Position numbers and translations under genes: made by a program. Positions 9,998-18,594 of a stretch of DNA of 64,000 bases are shown here, one piece after another (the stretch's first letter is position 1; every line of letters begins with the position of its first letter). The notes under the pieces were generated by a model, which saw nothing but the letters and a program-made list of their open reading frames with translations, had not been told where the DNA came from and made no database searches. The stretch is from Nocardia sp. NBC_01329. Its GTDB lineage: Bacteria; Actinomycetota; Actinomycetes; Mycobacteriales; Mycobacteriaceae. The stretch is taken from assembly GCF_035956715.1 (NCBI RefSeq), contig NZ_CP108381.1, positions 372,001 to 436,000 of the forward strand, given 5' to 3'.

Positions 9998-12900
9998 TCA
10001 CCGACCACCGGACAAACCCGACCTCATTGTTGACGACTCGTCCTCGACCGAGAATATTCCTTCGCCGCTTCCGGCCGCTGTCCAGAGGCGGGCATAGTGC
10101 CCACCGGCCGCCACGAGCTCGGCGTGTGTACCGGCTTCCACGATCCGGCCGTGCTCCACGACGGCGATCCGATCGGCGCGCGCGGCTGTCGCGAGCCGGT
10201 GCGCGACGACGACGGTCGTCCGGTTACGAGCGAGCGATCCGGTCGCCGCCAGCACTTTCTCCTCGGTATCGGGGTCGAGGGTCGCGGTGGCCTCGTCGAG
10301 GAGCAGCACATCGGGATCCACCAACTGGGCGCGGGCGAGAGCGATGAGCTGACGCTGGCCCGCCGAGAGGCCGCGGCCGCGCTCTCCCACAGCCCGGTGG
10401 AATCCGCCGGGCAGCCCGGCGATCATCTCCTGCGCGCCCACCGCGCGAGCGGCTTCCTCGATCTCGGCTTCGGTCGCGAAAGGTCTCCCGAACGCGATGT
10501 TGCTCGCGATATCGCCGGTGAAGAGGTGAGCTTCCTGCGGGACCATCCCGAGCCTGGACCGGTAGCGGTCCAGCCGGTAATCGCGGATATCGACGCCGTC
10601 CACGCGGATCGCGCCGGTATCGGTGCCGGACAGGTCGTAGAGGCGGGCGAGCAGTTTGACGATGGTGGACTTCCCGGCGCCGGTCGCACCGACCAGGGCC
10701 AGCGATCCGCCCGCCGCGACCGACAGGTCCACGTCGTCGAGAGCGGGCCGGTCGGTCCCCGGGTAGCGGAACCGCACCGAATCCAGGGCGAGATCGCCCC
10801 GCAGCCCCGCGGTGATCGGATCGGCTCCGGGCGGATCCGCACCGATCGAGGACGGGGTGCGCAGTAGATCACCGATGCGGCGCAGGCCCACCCGCGCCTG
10901 CTGGTAACCGTCGAAGACCTGGGACAACTGCTGGACCGGGCCGAACAGCAGTTCCAGATACAGCACGAACGCGACCAGGACGCCGGTGCTGGTGGTGCCG
11001 TCGGCCACAGCGTGCGCGCCGGTGAACACCACCAGGGCCAGTGCCAGATCGGTCCACGACGCCACGAACGCGAAATACAGCGCGATGGCGCGCTGGGCGC
11101 GCATCCGGCTGCGCCGATACCTCGCCGAATACTCCGCGAACCGGTGCGCCGCGAGTCGTTCGTGCCGGTTGGCCTGGACCGCCCGCAATCCGGCGATGTT
11201 CTCCTGGAAATCGGCGTTGACGGTGGAGACCCGCTCCCGCGAGACGGTGTAGGCCACCGAGGAAACCCGGCGGAACACCACCGTGGCGATGATCAGCGGG
11301 GGCAGTACACCGAGCAGGACCACCAGCGCGAGCTGTAGATCGATCACGAGCAGGGCCACCGCGATACCGCCCAGCGACAACACACTCACCAGTGCGGTGG
11401 ACACCCCCGTCTGCAGGAAGGTCGACAGCGCGTCCACATCGGTGGTCATCCGGGTCATGATCCGGCCGGACAGTTCCCGCTCGTAGTAGTCCAGACCGAG
11501 CCGTTGCAGATGCGCGTAACTGCGGACACGTAATCCGTACAGAACCCGCTCCCCGGTGCGGGAGGTGAGCAGGGTGGTCGCCGCGGCCGCCACCCATCCC
11601 GCGAGCACCAGTCCGGTGCCGAGCACAGCCGACCAGGTGAGCGCGGACGGCTCGCCACCGGTGACCCCGGCGTCGATCGCATGGCGAACCAATGGCGGGA
11701 AACCGATCCCGATCAACGCGTCGAGCGCGAGCAGGGCCACCGAGGCCAGCACGAGTGTCCGCACCGGCCACAACAGGCGGCGCAACCGGAAACCCGGATC
11801 CGGTTCGCGCAGCCGGGACTCGTCCAACCCCGGCCGTTCGGTGGCCGCGGGCAACCGTTCGATGGCACGGCGCAGTTCCGGTGTCGCGCTGAGATCGGCC
11901 GAGGGTCCGAACCGGCCGGCGGAGGCGGCCGGGGGCAGCCGGTCGGCCACGGACACCGGTCCGGTGACCGCCACGGTTTCCGGCTCGGGCAGGCGGATCA
12001 CCCGGTCGGCGTGCGCCAGGGTGGATTCGCGGTGGGCCAGGATGATCGTGGTGCGGGCACCCTGATCGGGCAGAGAGCCGAAGATCGCGGCTTCGGTCAC
12101 CGCGTCCACCGCGGAGGTAGCGTCGTCGAGCACCAGGACGCGCGGCCGCGCCAGGAGCGCCCGGGCCAGGGCGATGCGCTGACGCTGCCCACCGGACAGC
12201 GTGAGACCGCGTTCGCCGACGACGGTGTCGTAACCCTCGGGGAGCTCTTCGATGAACTCGTCCGCCGCGGCCTGCCGCGCGGCATCGCGGATCTCGGCGT
12301 CGGTGGCATCGGGCCGACCGAGCGCGATATTGGCGGCGACACTGGAGCTGAACAGGAACGGATCGTCGAAGACCACGCCGACCGCGGCCCGCAATTGCGC
12401 CGCCGAGACGTCGGCGATGTCCACCGGCTTCGTGGTGCCGGTGCCCAGCAGCCGGATCCGTCCGGCATCGGGTGCGTAGAACCGCGGCAGCAGCAGCGAC
12501 AGCGTGGTCTTGCCCGCCCCCGCCGGGCCGATGATCGCCACCGTCTCGCCCGGCCGTATCCGCAGGTCGAGGTCCCGCAGTACGGGTTGTGTGGAATCGA
12601 AGCCGAAGATCACTCCGTCGAGTTCGATACCCAGCGGACCGTCCGGGACCGGAACCGGTCGCGGTGGATCGGCCACCGCGGGCCCCGCGTCGATCACCTG
12701 ATACACCCGCTCGGCGGCCGCCCGGGTGAGCTGGGCGAGGATGATCACCGAGGCCATGGTGCGGGCGGAGGTCGTCATGGTGGTGACATAGGCGCTGAAC
12801 GCGAGGAAGGTGCCGAGCCCGATCTGGCCGTGCAACGCCAGCCAGCCACCGACAGCGATCACGACCACCAGACCGGCTTGTGGGATCGCCGCCAAGGTGG

Positions 12901-13639
12901 GGGAGAAGCGAGCGTTGATACCGGCCGCGCGCATCCGTTCGGCGAACAACCGGCGCCCGTGCTCTTCGAGTACGTCGACCATCCGGGCTTCCTGACCGAA
13001 CCCCTTCACCACCCGGACCCCGGTGACCGTTTCCTCGACATGCTGGGCGAGTTCGGCCGCCCGCTGCTGGGCCGACCAGGTCGCGGCGTGCAACCGGGGC
13101 CGCATTCGGTACACCACCACGATCACCAGCGGCACCATCAGCAGTGCCACCGCCGCCAGCGGCGGAGACAGCCACAGCATCACCGCCGCGGCGAGCACGA
13201 ACTGCAGGAACGACATCCCCGAGAGCGGGGCCATCGCCAGCAGCGATTGCACCAGTTGCAGATCGGTGATCGAACGCGAAACCACCTGTCCGGTGCGCAA
13301 CGCGTCCTGACCGGCGCCGTCGAGTCGTTGCAGCGATCCGAGCAACTGCAACCGCAGCCCGTGCTGCACGTCCAGCGATAATTTTCCGGCCAGCATCCGC
13401 CGCCCGAACGAAGCGGCGAACCGGCCCGCGGCGAGCACTGCCAGCAGTCCGGCGACGATCCCGATCACCCGGGTGGCGCCGCTGGTGGCCGAATCGACGG
13501 CCCATTTGGTGAGCAGGGGCGCGATGATCTCGGCCGCCGCGCCGGCCACGAGCGCCAGCGCGATCCCGGCCAGCGTGCCGCGATGGCGACGGCACTCCGA
13601 CCACAGCCTGCGAAGCCATCCCGGAGATGCGTCGCTCAT
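9998..13639 (-). CDS. Fused ABC exporter (two TMD-NBD halves)
   Basis: The product is 1213 residues. It contains two complete ABC exporter halves in one chain: six-helix membrane domain, NBD1 (Walker [10 protein letters not shown] with Lys377, signature LSGGQRQ, Walker [12 protein letters not shown]), second membrane domain, NBD2 (GATGAGKST with Lys990, signature [18 protein letters not shown]). The size and architecture match the Rv0194-type multidrug exporters of mycobacteria. NBD1 has Asp in place of the catalytic Glu and NBD2 has an altered signature, so one of the two ATP sites is probably non-hydrolytic, as in heterodimeric exporters. It probably exports a lipophilic compound or drug. 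It lies 126 bases from kgd and is probably a separate transcript. Confidence 0.92.
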   Translation of the reverse strand: MSDASPGWLRRLWSECRRHRGTLAGIALALVAGAAAEIIAPLLTKWAVDSATSGATRVIGIVAGLLAVLAAGRFAASFGRRMLAGKLSLDVQHGLRLQLLGSLQRLDGAGQDALRTGQVVSRSITDLQLVQSLLAMAPLSGMSFLQFVLAAAVMLWLSPPLAAVALLMVPLVIVVVYRMRPRLHAATWSAQQRAAELAQHVEETVTGVRVVKGFGQEARMVDVLEEHGRRLFAERMRAAGINARFSPTLAAIPQAGLVVVIAVGGWLALHGQIGLGTFLAFSAYVTTMTTSARTMASVIILAQLTRAAAERVYQVIDAGPAVADPPRPVPVPDGPLGIELDGVIFGFDSTQPVLRDLDLRIRPGETVAIIGPAGAGKTTLSLLLPRFYAPDAGRIRLLGTGTTKPVDIADVSAAQLRAAVGVVFDDPFLFSSSVAANIALGRPDATDAEIRDAARQAAADEFIEELPEGYDTVVGERGLTLSGGQRQRIALARALLARPRVLVLDDATSAVDAVTEAAIFGSLPDQGARTTIILAHRESTLAHADRVIRLPEPETVAVTGPVSVADRLPPAASAGRFGPSADLSATPELRRAIERLPAATERPGLDESRLREPDPGFRLRRLLWPVRTLVLASVALLALDALIGIGFPPLVRHAIDAGVTGGEPSALTWSAVLGTGLVLAGWVAAAATTLLTSRTGERVLYGLRVRSYAHLQRLGLDYYERELSGRIMTRMTTDVDALSTFLQTGVSTALVSVLSLGGIAVALLVIDLQLALVVLLGVLPPLIIATVVFRRVSSVAYTVSRERVSTVNADFQENIAGLRAVQANRHERLAAHRFAEYSARYRRSRMRAQRAIALYFAFVASWTDLALALVVFTGAHAVADGTTSTGVLVAFVLYLELLFGPVQQLSQVFDGYQQARVGLRRIGDLLRTPSSIGADPPGADPITAGLRGDLALDSVRFRYPGTDRPALDDVDLSVAAGGSLALVGATGAGKSTIVKLLARLYDLSGTDTGAIRVDGVDIRDYRLDRYRSRLGMVPQEAHLFTGDIASNIAFGRPFATEAEIEEAARAVGAQEMIAGLPGGFHRAVGERGRGLSAGQRQLIALARAQLVDPDVLLLDEATATLDPDTEEKVLAATGSLARNRTTVVVAHRLATAARADRIAVVEHGRIVEAGTHAELVAAGGHYARLWTAAGSGEGIFSVEDESSTMRSGLSGGR

Positions 13640-13734
13640 GATCCCCCTTCACCTCGACCTGTCATCGACCATAACGACGCCCGGTGACAAGGTCTTGTTC
13701 CCCGACGCTGCGCCGCCGTCGGGGCAATCACACA

Positions 13735-13825
13735 GTCGGGGCCCGCCCCGGTTCTGGAGCGACAGAGTGAAGGAGCGCAGCGACTGAGCGCCGGAGTGAA
13801 GAACCGGGGTTGATAGGGCCCCGAC
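13735..13825. repeat. Large compound inverted repeat
   Basis: The outer arms are GTCGGGGCCC (13735-13744) and GGGCCCCGAC (13816-13825). The inner arms are CCCCGGTTCT (13746-13755) and AGAACCGGGG (13800-13809). The 44-base interior is made of short GAGCG/GAGTGA-type repeats (GGAGCGACAGAGTGAAGGAG, GCGCAGCGACTGAGCG). The whole can fold into one long cruciform. It looks like a palindromic intergenic element rather than a simple terminator. Confidence 0.6.
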
Positions 13826-13827
13826 CC

Positions 13828-13846
13828 GCCCCGCCGAAGGCGGGGC
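13828..13846 (-). terminator. Terminator after the ABC-2 permease operon
   Basis: Arms GCCCCGCC (13828-13835) and GGCGGGGC (13839-13846) enclose GAA. Read on the minus strand this is a C(CTTCGG)-type stable hairpin 15 bases after the permease stop at 13862. Confidence 0.6.
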
Positions 13847-13861
13847 AAATAAACCCAGAGT

Positions 13862-14644
13862 TCACAGTTCGGCCCGGCGCAGTGCCCACCACCCCGCAGC
13901 ACCGGCGCCGATGGACCACAGCAGCAGCACCACGATCGCGGCCGGGGTCGGGGCCAGGAGATCGCTGTCGTCGAAGGACCCCACCAGTACGGTGCTCAGG
14001 GTCGCCGACCCGGGCAGCAGAGTCACCACGCCCGGCAGGCCGATACCCGCGGTCACTACCCACAGCAGTGGTTCGGCGAGCAGGACCCAGACCAGAATCG
14101 CGCCTACCGCGAGCGCCGGAGAGCGCAGCAGCAGCCCGATTCCCGTGCCGATCACCGCCCAGCACACCGCCGCGAGCAGGCCGCCGCCGAGTACGGCGAA
14201 CAGCGCGGCCGTGATCTCGAATTTGCCGCGGCCGAACAGCAGCAGGCAGACCATCGACACGATCTCGACAGCCAGGGCGGCCGCGAACGCGGCCGCGGCG
14301 GTCACCAGATATTTCGACCCGGCCAGCCGGTCCCGGTCCACCGTGAACAACGCGGTGATGACCAGGGTGTTGTGCTGGTGTTCGCCGGCCGCGCCCGCGG
14401 CTCCGAACGCCGCCGCGGCCACGACCACCGCGAACAGTGCCAGGTAGAGGCCGATTGTGGCGGCACCGGTCACCGGATCGCCCTCCGGGTCACGCGGCCC
14501 GGCCAGGACCGCGGTCACCGAGGCGGCCACGATCGCCGTGGCGACGAGCGCGCCGGCCAGCATCCGGGTGTACCGCAAGGACACCGCTTTGCGGTACTCG
14601 GACAGAACCGGCGGAATCAGTTCCGCTGGTACGACGTCGATCAT
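13862..14644 (-). CDS. ABC-2 type permease
   Basis: The product is 260 residues with six predicted membrane helices: about 28-48, 63-86, 106-130, 137-160, 168-190 and 228-250. This is the pattern of DrrB/ABC-2 permeases with a short cytosolic N-terminal helix (ELIPPVLSEYRKAVSLRYTRM). The start overlaps the end of the upstream ATPase gene by four bases (ATGA), so the two are translationally coupled. The pair should make an exporter or membrane-embedded complex, but the partner ATPase has degenerate motifs (see that entry). The substrate is unknown. Confidence 0.85.
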   Translation of the reverse strand: MIDVVPAELIPPVLSEYRKAVSLRYTRMLAGALVATAIVAASVTAVLAGPRDPEGDPVTGAATIGLYLALFAVVVAAAAFGAAGAAGEHQHNTLVITALFTVDRDRLAGSKYLVTAAAAFAAALAVEIVSMVCLLLFGRGKFEITAALFAVLGGGLLAAVCWAVIGTGIGLLLRSPALAVGAILVWVLLAEPLLWVVTAGIGLPGVVTLLPGSATLSTVLVGSFDDSDLLAPTPAAIVVLLLWSIGAGAAGWWALRRAEL

Positions 14645-15594
14645 CGGGCAACCCCGTACGGCATAGAGGTGGGCGGCGGCATACCGGGCCCCGCCGGCTG
14701 CGATGCGGCACCGTGGGTCAGCGAGGCGAGTACCCGGTCGGGATGGATTCGGTCGGGGACTATACGGTGCAGCCGGACGTCCGCCGCGCGGGCGGCGGCC
14801 ACGATATCGTCCTCGGTCGCGTCGGCCACGGCCAGCTGCTCGTCGGGACGGATGACCGCGTCGGTGAAACCGCGCGCGGCGAGCGCGGTCGCGACGGCGA
14901 TCGAGGACGAGGACGCCACCACCAGCCGATCCGGGTTGCGTCTCCGCAATCGCGCCGGGCTGCCCTGAAAGACGACCGATCCGTTGCTCAACACGACCAG
15001 ATGGTCCGCGATCGGCAGCGCGGTCACCAGCGTCGGCGCGGTGAACAGGACCGTGCCGCCGCGCCGGGTGTGACTCCGCAGGTAACCCTGCAGCCAGGAC
15101 AGTTCGCTCAGCTGCATACCGGCGGCGGGGTCGTCGAGAATCAGTAGCCGCGGGTCGGGCAGCAGAGCCGTCGCCAGGGCGGCACGTGTCTCCTCACCGG
15201 GCGTGAGGTCGTCGGGAACGGTATCGGCGCGATCGGTCAGTCCGGTGGTCTTCAGCACCGCGCGGACCCGGCTGTCCGGGCATCCGGCCGCCGCCGCGTA
15301 CACCCGCAGATGATCGCGGACCGTGCGCCGAGGATGCAGACCGCGCGGTGCGAGAACGGCGCCCACCGCCGAACTGCTACGGCCCTCCGCCAGCGTGACC
15401 CGGCCGGCCGTCGGCGGGAGCAAACCCAGCAGGATTCCGGCCACGGTCGATTTACCGGATCCGGCCGGTCCGACCAGCGCGGCACAGGTCCCCGCCGCGA
15501 CATCGAAGGAGATGTCCTGCGCACCGATAGCGAAATCCTCGTACCGCTTGCTCAGACCCCGGACGGAAATCGCCGGGAGCGCCGCCGGAGTCAC
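14641..15594 (-). CDS. ABC transporter ATP-binding protein, degenerate motifs
   Basis: The product is 317 residues of the DrrA-like class. Walker A is intact (GPAGSGKST, Lys48). Other core motifs are changed: the Q-loop region reads VGAVLAPRGLHP with no Gln, the signature is LTPGE (130-134) where LSGGQ/SLGMR is usual, Walker B is LLILDDP with Asp155 instead of Glu, and the H-loop region reads LFTAPTL with no His. The protein may bind ATP but hydrolyse it poorly or not at all. About 100 residues follow the NBD and resemble the DrrA C-terminal extension. It overlaps both neighbours by four bases, forming a tight three-gene operon with the EcsC-like protein and the permease. Confidence 0.85.
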   Translation of the reverse strand: MTPAALPAISVRGLSKRYEDFAIGAQDISFDVAAGTCAALVGPAGSGKSTVAGILLGLLPPTAGRVTLAEGRSSSAVGAVLAPRGLHPRRTVRDHLRVYAAAAGCPDSRVRAVLKTTGLTDRADTVPDDLTPGEETRAALATALLPDPRLLILDDPAAGMQLSELSWLQGYLRSHTRRGGTVLFTAPTLVTALPIADHLVVLSNGSVVFQGSPARLRRRNPDRLVVASSSSIAVATALAARGFTDAVIRPDEQLAVADATEDDIVAAARAADVRLHRIVPDRIHPDRVLASLTHGAASQPAGPGMPPPTSMPYGVAR

Positions 15595-16385
15595 CGGGAC
15601 CCGGTCGGCGGCTGCTGATTCCCCGGCCGGCGCACAACGGCTTCGTCGTGCTGCGCCTGAATCGAATCGCCTTGGGAAAGGGACTTTCTCGGCTGGTCCA
15701 GCGCGGGCGGCACCTCCGCGTCGATCACCATCTCGTCGGGGAAATACGCCGGCGCGGGTCCGAACGCCTTGCGCGCGTTGTTCACGGTGGCCTTACCCAA
15801 GGCCCGGTTACCGAACCCGCCGATCACGGCACCGATCCCGGCCGGAACCACCTTGCCCACCATCAACGCGGCGCGCTTGGTGACGAACCGCACGATGAAC
15901 CGCTTCAACAGCGAATCGTTCATCCCCGACAGGCCCGGGATCTTGTTCGCGAAAACGGTGCCCCAATTCTTGGCCGAAGTACCGACACTCTTCTGGACGA
16001 TCTCCATCCCGCTGTCACCCAGCACCACCGCGAGTACCAGGGCCCGCCGCTGCTCGGTGTTCTCCGGCCGCACCCCGTGCACCGACGCCACCGCGAGGGT
16101 GAACAGTGCCGACGCCTCCATGAAGAAAGTGGTCTCCGCGCTCACCGCCGCCAGCGCGGCGAGCGTACCCACTCCGGGAATCGCGGCCGATGCTCCCACA
16201 GCGCTACCGCTTCCCGTCACCGCCAGCAGATACTGGCGTTCCAGCCGGTCGACGAGCTGCGCTGGTGACTCGTCGGGATGGGCTCGCCGCAAACGCGCCA
16301 CGTACTTGGCGACGGCGGGTGCTTGTAGCCGGGAACCGTGGTCCAGTGCCTCGACCACGGCCTTTTCCAATGCCCCGTTACGCAC
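15591..16385 (-). CDS. EcsC-like family protein
   Basis: The product is 264 residues. It shows the EcsC pattern: an N-terminal helical part, Gly/Ala-rich amphipathic or membrane-interacting helices (SAVGASAAIPGVGTLAAL, VVPAGIGAVIGGFGNRALGK) and the end motif VNNARKAFGP. The tail is polar and Gln-rich. I start it at GTG 16385 because AGGAGGG sits eight bases upstream; the frame is open to 16427 without a better site. EcsC proteins are often encoded with ABC transporters but their function is unclear. It is the first gene of the operon with the ABC ATPase and permease, and its stop overlaps the next start (ATGA). Confidence 0.75.
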   Translation of the reverse strand: MRNGALEKAVVEALDHGSRLQAPAVAKYVARLRRAHPDESPAQLVDRLERQYLLAVTGSGSAVGASAAIPGVGTLAALAAVSAETTFFMEASALFTLAVASVHGVRPENTEQRRALVLAVVLGDSGMEIVQKSVGTSAKNWGTVFANKIPGLSGMNDSLLKRFIVRFVTKRAALMVGKVVPAGIGAVIGGFGNRALGKATVNNARKAFGPAPAYFPDEMVIDAEVPPALDQPRKSLSQGDSIQAQHDEAVVRRPGNQQPPTGSR

Positions 16386-16516
16386 GGCGTCATCCCTCCT
16401 CTTCGGCCTCTGTGCACTGTAGGGCACGGAGGCCGTGCGTTCGCTCTGACTGGTAACGGACTACCCGGCCGGCGGGTTCCGAAGCGCGAAGCCGGCTGTT
16501 CGCACCGCAAGACCGG

Positions 16517-17542
16517 CTACCGCGCTCCGTGGCCCTCTGGTACAACCTCTTCCGGCACCGGGGGAGGCGGGGGTGTGCCGTCGCCGAAGGGGCGCCCGCC
16601 GAGGGCTTCGCGGCCGTGCGGGGTGAGCCAGTTGGACAGGTTCGGGCCCTTGGGGACGATCCGGGTCGGGTTGATATCCGTATGGACCTTGTAATAGTGG
16701 TCCTTGATCTGGGCGAAGTCGATCGTATCGCCGAAACCGGGGGTCTGGAACAGGTCTCGCGCGTAGGCCCACAGCACCGGCATCTCGTCGAGTTTGCTCC
16801 GGTTGCATTTGAAGTGGCCGTGGTAGACCGGGTCGAACCGGGCCAGGGTGGTGAACAGCCGGATATCGGCTTCGGTGATGGTGTCGCCGACGAGATACCG
16901 CTGTCCGGTCAGGCGGTCCGACAGCCAGTCCAGGGCGGTGAAGAGCCGGTCGTAGGCCGCGTCGTAGGAATCCTGGGCGCCGGCGAAACCACAGCGGTAG
17001 ACGCCGTTGTTGACCTCGCGGAACACCCGCGCGTCGACCTCGTCGATCTCCGGCCGCAGAGCTTGCGGATACAGTTCCGGCGCCCCTTCGCGGTGGTATT
17101 CGGTCCATTCGAGGGAGAAGTCGAGGGTGATCTGGGCGTAGTCGTTGGTGACGACCTGTCCGGTCGGGACGTCCACGATCGCGGGGACGGTGATGCCGCG
17201 CGGATAGTCGGGGAAGCGGGCCAGGTATGCGTCGCGCAGGCGGGGGATCTTCAGCACCGGGTCGATCCCGCCCGGGTCCAGGTCGAAGGTCCAGCTGAGT
17301 TTGTCGTGGGTCGGCCCGCACAGACCCAGCGAGATCGCCGATTCCAGGCCCAGCAGGCGCCGCGCGATCAGCGTGCGATTGGCCCACGGGCAGGCGCGGG
17401 CGGCGACCAGCCGGTACCGGCCCGGTTCGACCGGGTAGCCGTCGCGGCCGTCGGCGGTGATCCGGGTGGTGATGTAGTTGGTATCGCGTGTGAATTCGCC
17501 CGGTTCGACGTAGGTGCCCTGTGCGGTGTCCGAGTCGGTCAT
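16517..17542 (-). CDS. Glutathionyl-hydroquinone reductase-like GST (ECM4/YqjG family)
   Basis: The product is 341 residues, the usual length. The thioredoxin-fold N-terminal domain holds the catalytic motif ARACPWANRT (Cys51-Pro-Trp), and the C-terminal helical GST domain contains RYLVGDTITEADIRLFTTLARFDPVYHGHFKCN, diagnostic of the family. Known members reduce S-glutathionyl (chloro)hydroquinones. Actinobacteria make mycothiol rather than glutathione, so the thiol partner here is probably mycothiol or another small thiol (inference). It sits divergently, 38 bases from the enoyl-CoA hydratase gene, so both promoters are packed into that gap or the mRNAs are nearly leaderless. Confidence 0.88.
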   Translation of the reverse strand: MTDSDTAQGTYVEPGEFTRDTNYITTRITADGRDGYPVEPGRYRLVAARACPWANRTLIARRLLGLESAISLGLCGPTHDKLSWTFDLDPGGIDPVLKIPRLRDAYLARFPDYPRGITVPAIVDVPTGQVVTNDYAQITLDFSLEWTEYHREGAPELYPQALRPEIDEVDARVFREVNNGVYRCGFAGAQDSYDAAYDRLFTALDWLSDRLTGQRYLVGDTITEADIRLFTTLARFDPVYHGHFKCNRSKLDEMPVLWAYARDLFQTPGFGDTIDFAQIKDHYYKVHTDINPTRIVPKGPNLSNWLTPHGREALGGRPFGDGTPPPPPVPEEVVPEGHGAR

Positions 17543-17580
17543 GGAATCAGTCTCGCAGGACAGGCCGATAAGCTGACGGC

Positions 17581-18396
17581 ATGAGCGAGTCGAACCCGGA
17601 GATGAGCGCTACCGGACGCACCCGGCTGGACCGCACGGTCACCGCAGGCGGTGCCGAAGTCGCCACGCTGACATTGGCCAGCCCGCCTCTGAATCTGTTC
17701 GACCAGGCCATGTTCGACGCGCTGGTCGCCGATATCGCCGAACTGTCGGCGCGGCCGCCGCGGGCACTGTTGATCAGGGCCGAGGGGAAGGTGGTCTCGG
17801 GCGGGGTGGATGTGCACACCTTCGACGGGCTCACCGTCGCCCAGGGAGCCCAGTTGTGGCAGGACCTGTTCGCCCGGATCAGCCATCCGATCGAGGCGCT
17901 GCCGTGCCCGGTGATCTTCGCGGCGCACGCGCTCACCCTCACTGCCGCTTTCGAGATCGCGTTGGCCTGTGATCTGATCCTCGCCGCGCCGAAGGCGAGA
18001 TTCGGGCTGGTGGAGATCGTGGTGGGGTTGACCCCGTCGATGGGCGGGCCGCAACGGCTGGCCGAGCGGGCCGGTTCCGGGCGGGCGCGTGAACTGGTGA
18101 TGACCGGCGATCTGTACGACGCGCAGACCATGCGTGACTGGGGTGTGGTGAATCAGATCCACGAGGATCTCGATACCGCGGCGGTCGCGCTGGCTCACCG
18201 GCTGGCCGACGGTCCGACTCGCGCGCACGCCGCGACCAAGCGGATCGTGGAGGCGTGGCGGTCGGGCGGGGTGGCGCACGCGGATTCGGTGACCCCCCAG
18301 GTGTCCGGCGAGTTGTTCGAAACCGAGGATCTGCCGCAGGCGGTACGCAGTTTCCTGGAACTGGGCCCGGGCAAGGCGACCTACCGGGGGCGCTGA
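17581..18396 (+). CDS. Enoyl-CoA hydratase/isomerase family protein
   Basis: The product is 271 residues of the crotonase fold. The oxyanion-hole segment reads GKVVSGGVDVHTF and the second segment HALTLTAAFEIALACDLILAAPKARFGLVEIVVGLTPSMGGPQRL, which is typical except that the usual GxxxGGG reads HALTLTAA. Catalytic Glu positions are not obvious: where hydratases carry E in EIxxGxxP the sequence has EIVVGLTPSMGG. It may therefore be an isomerase or hydrolase variant. The ATG at 17581 follows the divergent GST gene closely, and a strong hairpin terminator begins one base after the stop. Confidence 0.85.
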   Translation: MSESNPEMSATGRTRLDRTVTAGGAEVATLTLASPPLNLFDQAMFDALVADIAELSARPPRALLIRAEGKVVSGGVDVHTFDGLTVAQGAQLWQDLFARISHPIEALPCPVIFAAHALTLTAAFEIALACDLILAAPKARFGLVEIVVGLTPSMGGPQRLAERAGSGRARELVMTGDLYDAQTMRDWGVVNQIHEDLDTAAVALAHRLADGPTRAHAATKRIVEAWRSGGVAHADSVTPQVSGELFETEDLPQAVRSFLELGPGKATYRGR

Positions 18397-18397
18397 A

Positions 18398-18428
18398 CGA
18401 GGCGGCAGCCGGGCAGGCTGCCACCTCG
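18398..18428 (+). terminator. Terminator of the enoyl-CoA hydratase-like gene
   Basis: Arms CGAGGCGGCAGCC (18398-18410) and GGCTGCCACCTCG (18416-18428) pair except for one C-A mismatch, around a GGGCA loop. The hairpin starts one base after the stop codon. Confidence 0.7.
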
Positions 18429-18552
18429 AGCGCCTGCCGGATCGGGTTGTCCGCAGGTTCGCGGACGGACGACCGACGCCACCGCGGATGACGATTCGGT
18501 AATCGATTCCGGCGATTCGCCGACTCCGCACCCAGGTTTGTGATCTGCATCA

Positions 18553-18558
18553 TATAGT
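18553..18558 (+). promoter_or_regulatory. Possible -10 box (TATAGT) for the adenylate-forming enzyme
   Basis: TATAGT lies 36 bases before the ATG at 18595, inside a partly symmetric AT-richer patch (TGATCTGCATCA, 18541-18552). No good -35 is visible. GGAGGTCC directly precedes the start codon. Confidence 0.4.
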
Positions 18559-18594
18559 CACAGGTGCCTGACTGTTCGACTGTGCGGAGGTCCG

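Noticed and set aside
10869..13652. A second long open frame (about 927 codons) on the minus strand inside the fused ABC exporter
   Set aside because: It runs through the exporter in another frame as low-complexity Arg/Gly/Ala sequence, while the overlapping frame has all ABC motifs.
18540..18562. TGTGA...TCACA, a CRP/GlxR-like site
   Set aside because: The half-sites are separated by 14 bases instead of the required six, so it is more likely coincidence around the promoter.
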